15,364 nt of DNA from Chloroflexota bacterium. Lineage in GTDB: Bacteria > Chloroflexota > Anaerolineae > Anaerolineales > Anaerolineaceae. Within the stretch, counting starts at the first letter, position 1, and each line of letters begins with the position of its first letter. The DNA is taken from NCBI GenBank assembly GCA_029777225.1, contig JAKOSR010000133.1, forward strand, positions 1-15,364, written 5' to 3'. A program made the position numbers and the translations under genes. A model generated the notes under the pieces. It was given only the letters and a program-made list of their open reading frames with translations, was not told the origin of the DNA and did not search any database. Positions 14,063-15,364 of the stretch are shown here, piece by piece.

Positions 14063-15364
14063 TTATTGCACGGCCACCATGCGCGCGTCTTCTTCCTGCG
14101 CGCGGCGTGTGCCGCGTTCGATATCCACCTTTTGCAACATCAGCATCCCAGCCACGAAGAACACCACCAGTGAAAGTATTCCAAGCCGGCCCTCGCCGGT
14201 CAGTTGGGTGACCACGGCCATGATGGCTGGTCCAATCACGGTGTTAAACTTCTCTGAGACGCTAAAAAAGCCGTAAAATTCCGCGCTCTTGCTCTTCGGC
14301 ATCAGCTTGCCCACCAGCGACCGGCTCAACGCCTGGCTGCCACCCTGCACCATCGCGACCCCAAAACCGAGCAGGAAGAAATGCCATTCCTTGGTCATGA
14401 AGTACCCCACCACCGCCACGACTGTGTACACCAGCAAGCTGTAAGTGATGGCCCGCTTGATGCCCAGCTTCTTGGAGAGCGTGCCAAATAGCAGCGCGAA
14501 GGGGGCCGCCACAAACTGGACCATCAAAAACGTGCCCAGCACCGTGATGGTGCTAAAGCCCAGGTTGGTGGCAAATGCCGCCGCCATGGTGATGATGGTG
14601 CCAATCCCGTTCGCATACACGAAGAAGGTCAGCATGAACCAGAACAGGTCCTTGAATTCCCGGATTTCCTTGAAGGCTTTGATAAAGCGCTGCACGCCCA
14701 CCTTGAGAACGCTTTGATTCAGCTCGCCTTCCTCGGCCATACGGGTCGGTTCATGAACGCGGCGGAAAATCGGGATGGAAAACACCGCCCACCAGATGGC
14801 CACGCTGGCGATGCTCAAGCGCATCCATAGCATGGTGGCTTCGCGTTCGCCCAGCTGCGGGGTGAGCTTGGGGCCGAAGAAAATCATTACGATGTTAACC
14901 AGCAACAACAGGCCGCCCCCAATGTAACCCATGGCATAACCCTTGGAAGACACCTGGTCCATCTCATCTTCTTTGGCCACGTGCGGCAGAAGCGAGTCAT
15001 AAAAGACCAGCGACCCGGCAAAACCGATTGTCCCCAAGATGTAAAGAATACAGCACAGCAACCACTGCTCGGGCTTGTCAATGAAGAACAGCAGCGCGGT
15101 GCTGATAATCCCCAGCGCGGCGAAAGCGCCCAGAAATTTCTTCTTTGAAGCCTTAAAGTCCGCGATGGCCCCCAGAATGGGTGAAATCAAAGCCGCCAGC
15201 AGGCTACCAATCGCGACCGTGTACCCCCACAGGGTGACGTTGTTTCCGCTGGCGATGTACGCCCCAAAATAATTGGGCAGGATGGCGCCCATGACGGATG
15301 TGGCAAAGGATGAATTTGCCCAATCATATAATGTCCAGGCTGTGATTGACCGTTTGTGGTCCAG
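14063..15364 (-). CDS. MFS transporter of the UMF1 (Atg22-like) family, N-terminus beyond the window
   Basis: A membrane transporter with 434 codons visible, stop included. The frame is open to the window edge, upstream of the first Met at 15292, and reads WTLYDWANSSFATSVM just before it. That is the N-terminal hallmark of UMF1 permeases (W-x-LYD-x-ANS-x-FA), so the true start is outside the window. Other family signs are SPILGAIADFKASKKK in the loop between helices 2 and 3, FYDSLLPHVAKEDEMDQVSSKGYAMGYIGGG near the middle, and RSLVGKLMPKSKSAEFYGFF in the second half. About twelve helices fit the visible sequence. Bacterial UMF1 proteins are presumed solute exporters or uptake carriers, and the substrate is unknown. 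The C-terminus is basic and short (RGTRRAQEEDARMVAVQ). A terminator follows. Confidence 0.93.
   Translation of the reverse strand: MDHKRSITAWTLYDWANSSFATSVMGAILPNYFGAYIASGNNVTLWGYTVAIGSLLAALISPILGAIADFKASKKKFLGAFAALGIISTALLFFIDKPEQWLLCCILYILGTIGFAGSLVFYDSLLPHVAKEDEMDQVSSKGYAMGYIGGGLLLLVNIVMIFFGPKLTPQLGEREATMLWMRLSIASVAIWWAVFSIPIFRRVHEPTRMAEEGELNQSVLKVGVQRFIKAFKEIREFKDLFWFMLTFFVYANGIGTIITMAAAFATNLGFSTITVLGTFLMVQFVAAPFALLFGTLSKKLGIKRAITYSLLVYTVVAVVGYFMTKEWHFFLLGFGVAMVQGGSQALSRSLVGKLMPKSKSAEFYGFFSVSEKFNTVIGPAIMAVVTQLTGEGRLGILSLVVFFVAGMLMLQKVDIERGTRRAQEEDARMVAVQ

Noticed and set aside
15290..15292. ATG at 15292 as the start of the MFS gene
   Set aside because: The frame stays open to the edge and upstream codons give the conserved UMF1 N-terminal motif.

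Overview
The window looks like a piece of a Chloroflexota (Anaerolineae-like) chromosome. That is an inference from moderately GC-rich coding sequence with good Shine-Dalgarno sites, a SUMF1-domain protein, a large APT/EAP-linker family-5 binding lipoprotein and an UMF1-type transporter, and it was not tested by any search. The + strand carries, in order: the end of a SUMF1-domain protein (1-350); rpsO and pnp in their classic order (573-3302); an unrecognised membrane protein (3446-4312); and a five-gene dipeptide/oligopeptide ABC importer operon in the order ATPase D, ATPase F, binding protein, permease B, permease C (4458-10838), closed by a strong terminator. Everything right of about 11 kb is on the - strand: an ATP-grasp (Ddl-like) gene, two GNAT acetyltransferases, a small ABM-like protein and a Cys-rich DUF3795 protein (13813 down to 11019), and an UMF1-family MFS transporter (14063 to beyond the right edge).

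The most striking item is the binding protein at 6529-8592. Its halves are in the reverse of the normal family-5 order. After a normal lipoprotein signal and a TEAP-rich linker comes the segment that normally forms the C-terminal half. The segment that normally opens the mature protein (the TLDPALAYD, WTFHIREGVKF and FDGYWG motifs) follows it, and the protein ends where the canonical hinge crossover would lie. All the parts of one complete binding protein are present once, so this is a circular permutation and not a fusion or duplication. It sits in an otherwise intact transporter operon.

The rpsO-pnp region is rich in RNA structure. The rpsO leader can form two interleaved stems with H-type pseudoknot topology, as would suit S15 autoregulation. 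The rpsO-pnp spacer holds two long imperfect hairpins, the second ending just before the pnp ribosome binding site, which resembles the RNase III/PNPase autoregulation arrangement of enterobacteria. The membrane-protein gene after pnp appears to be read from a leaderless mRNA. Inverted repeats overlap the predicted promoters of the importer operon and of the ABM/DUF3795 pair.

No rRNA, tRNA, CRISPR array, insertion sequence or attachment site was seen, and no gene-free stretch exceeds 300 bases.
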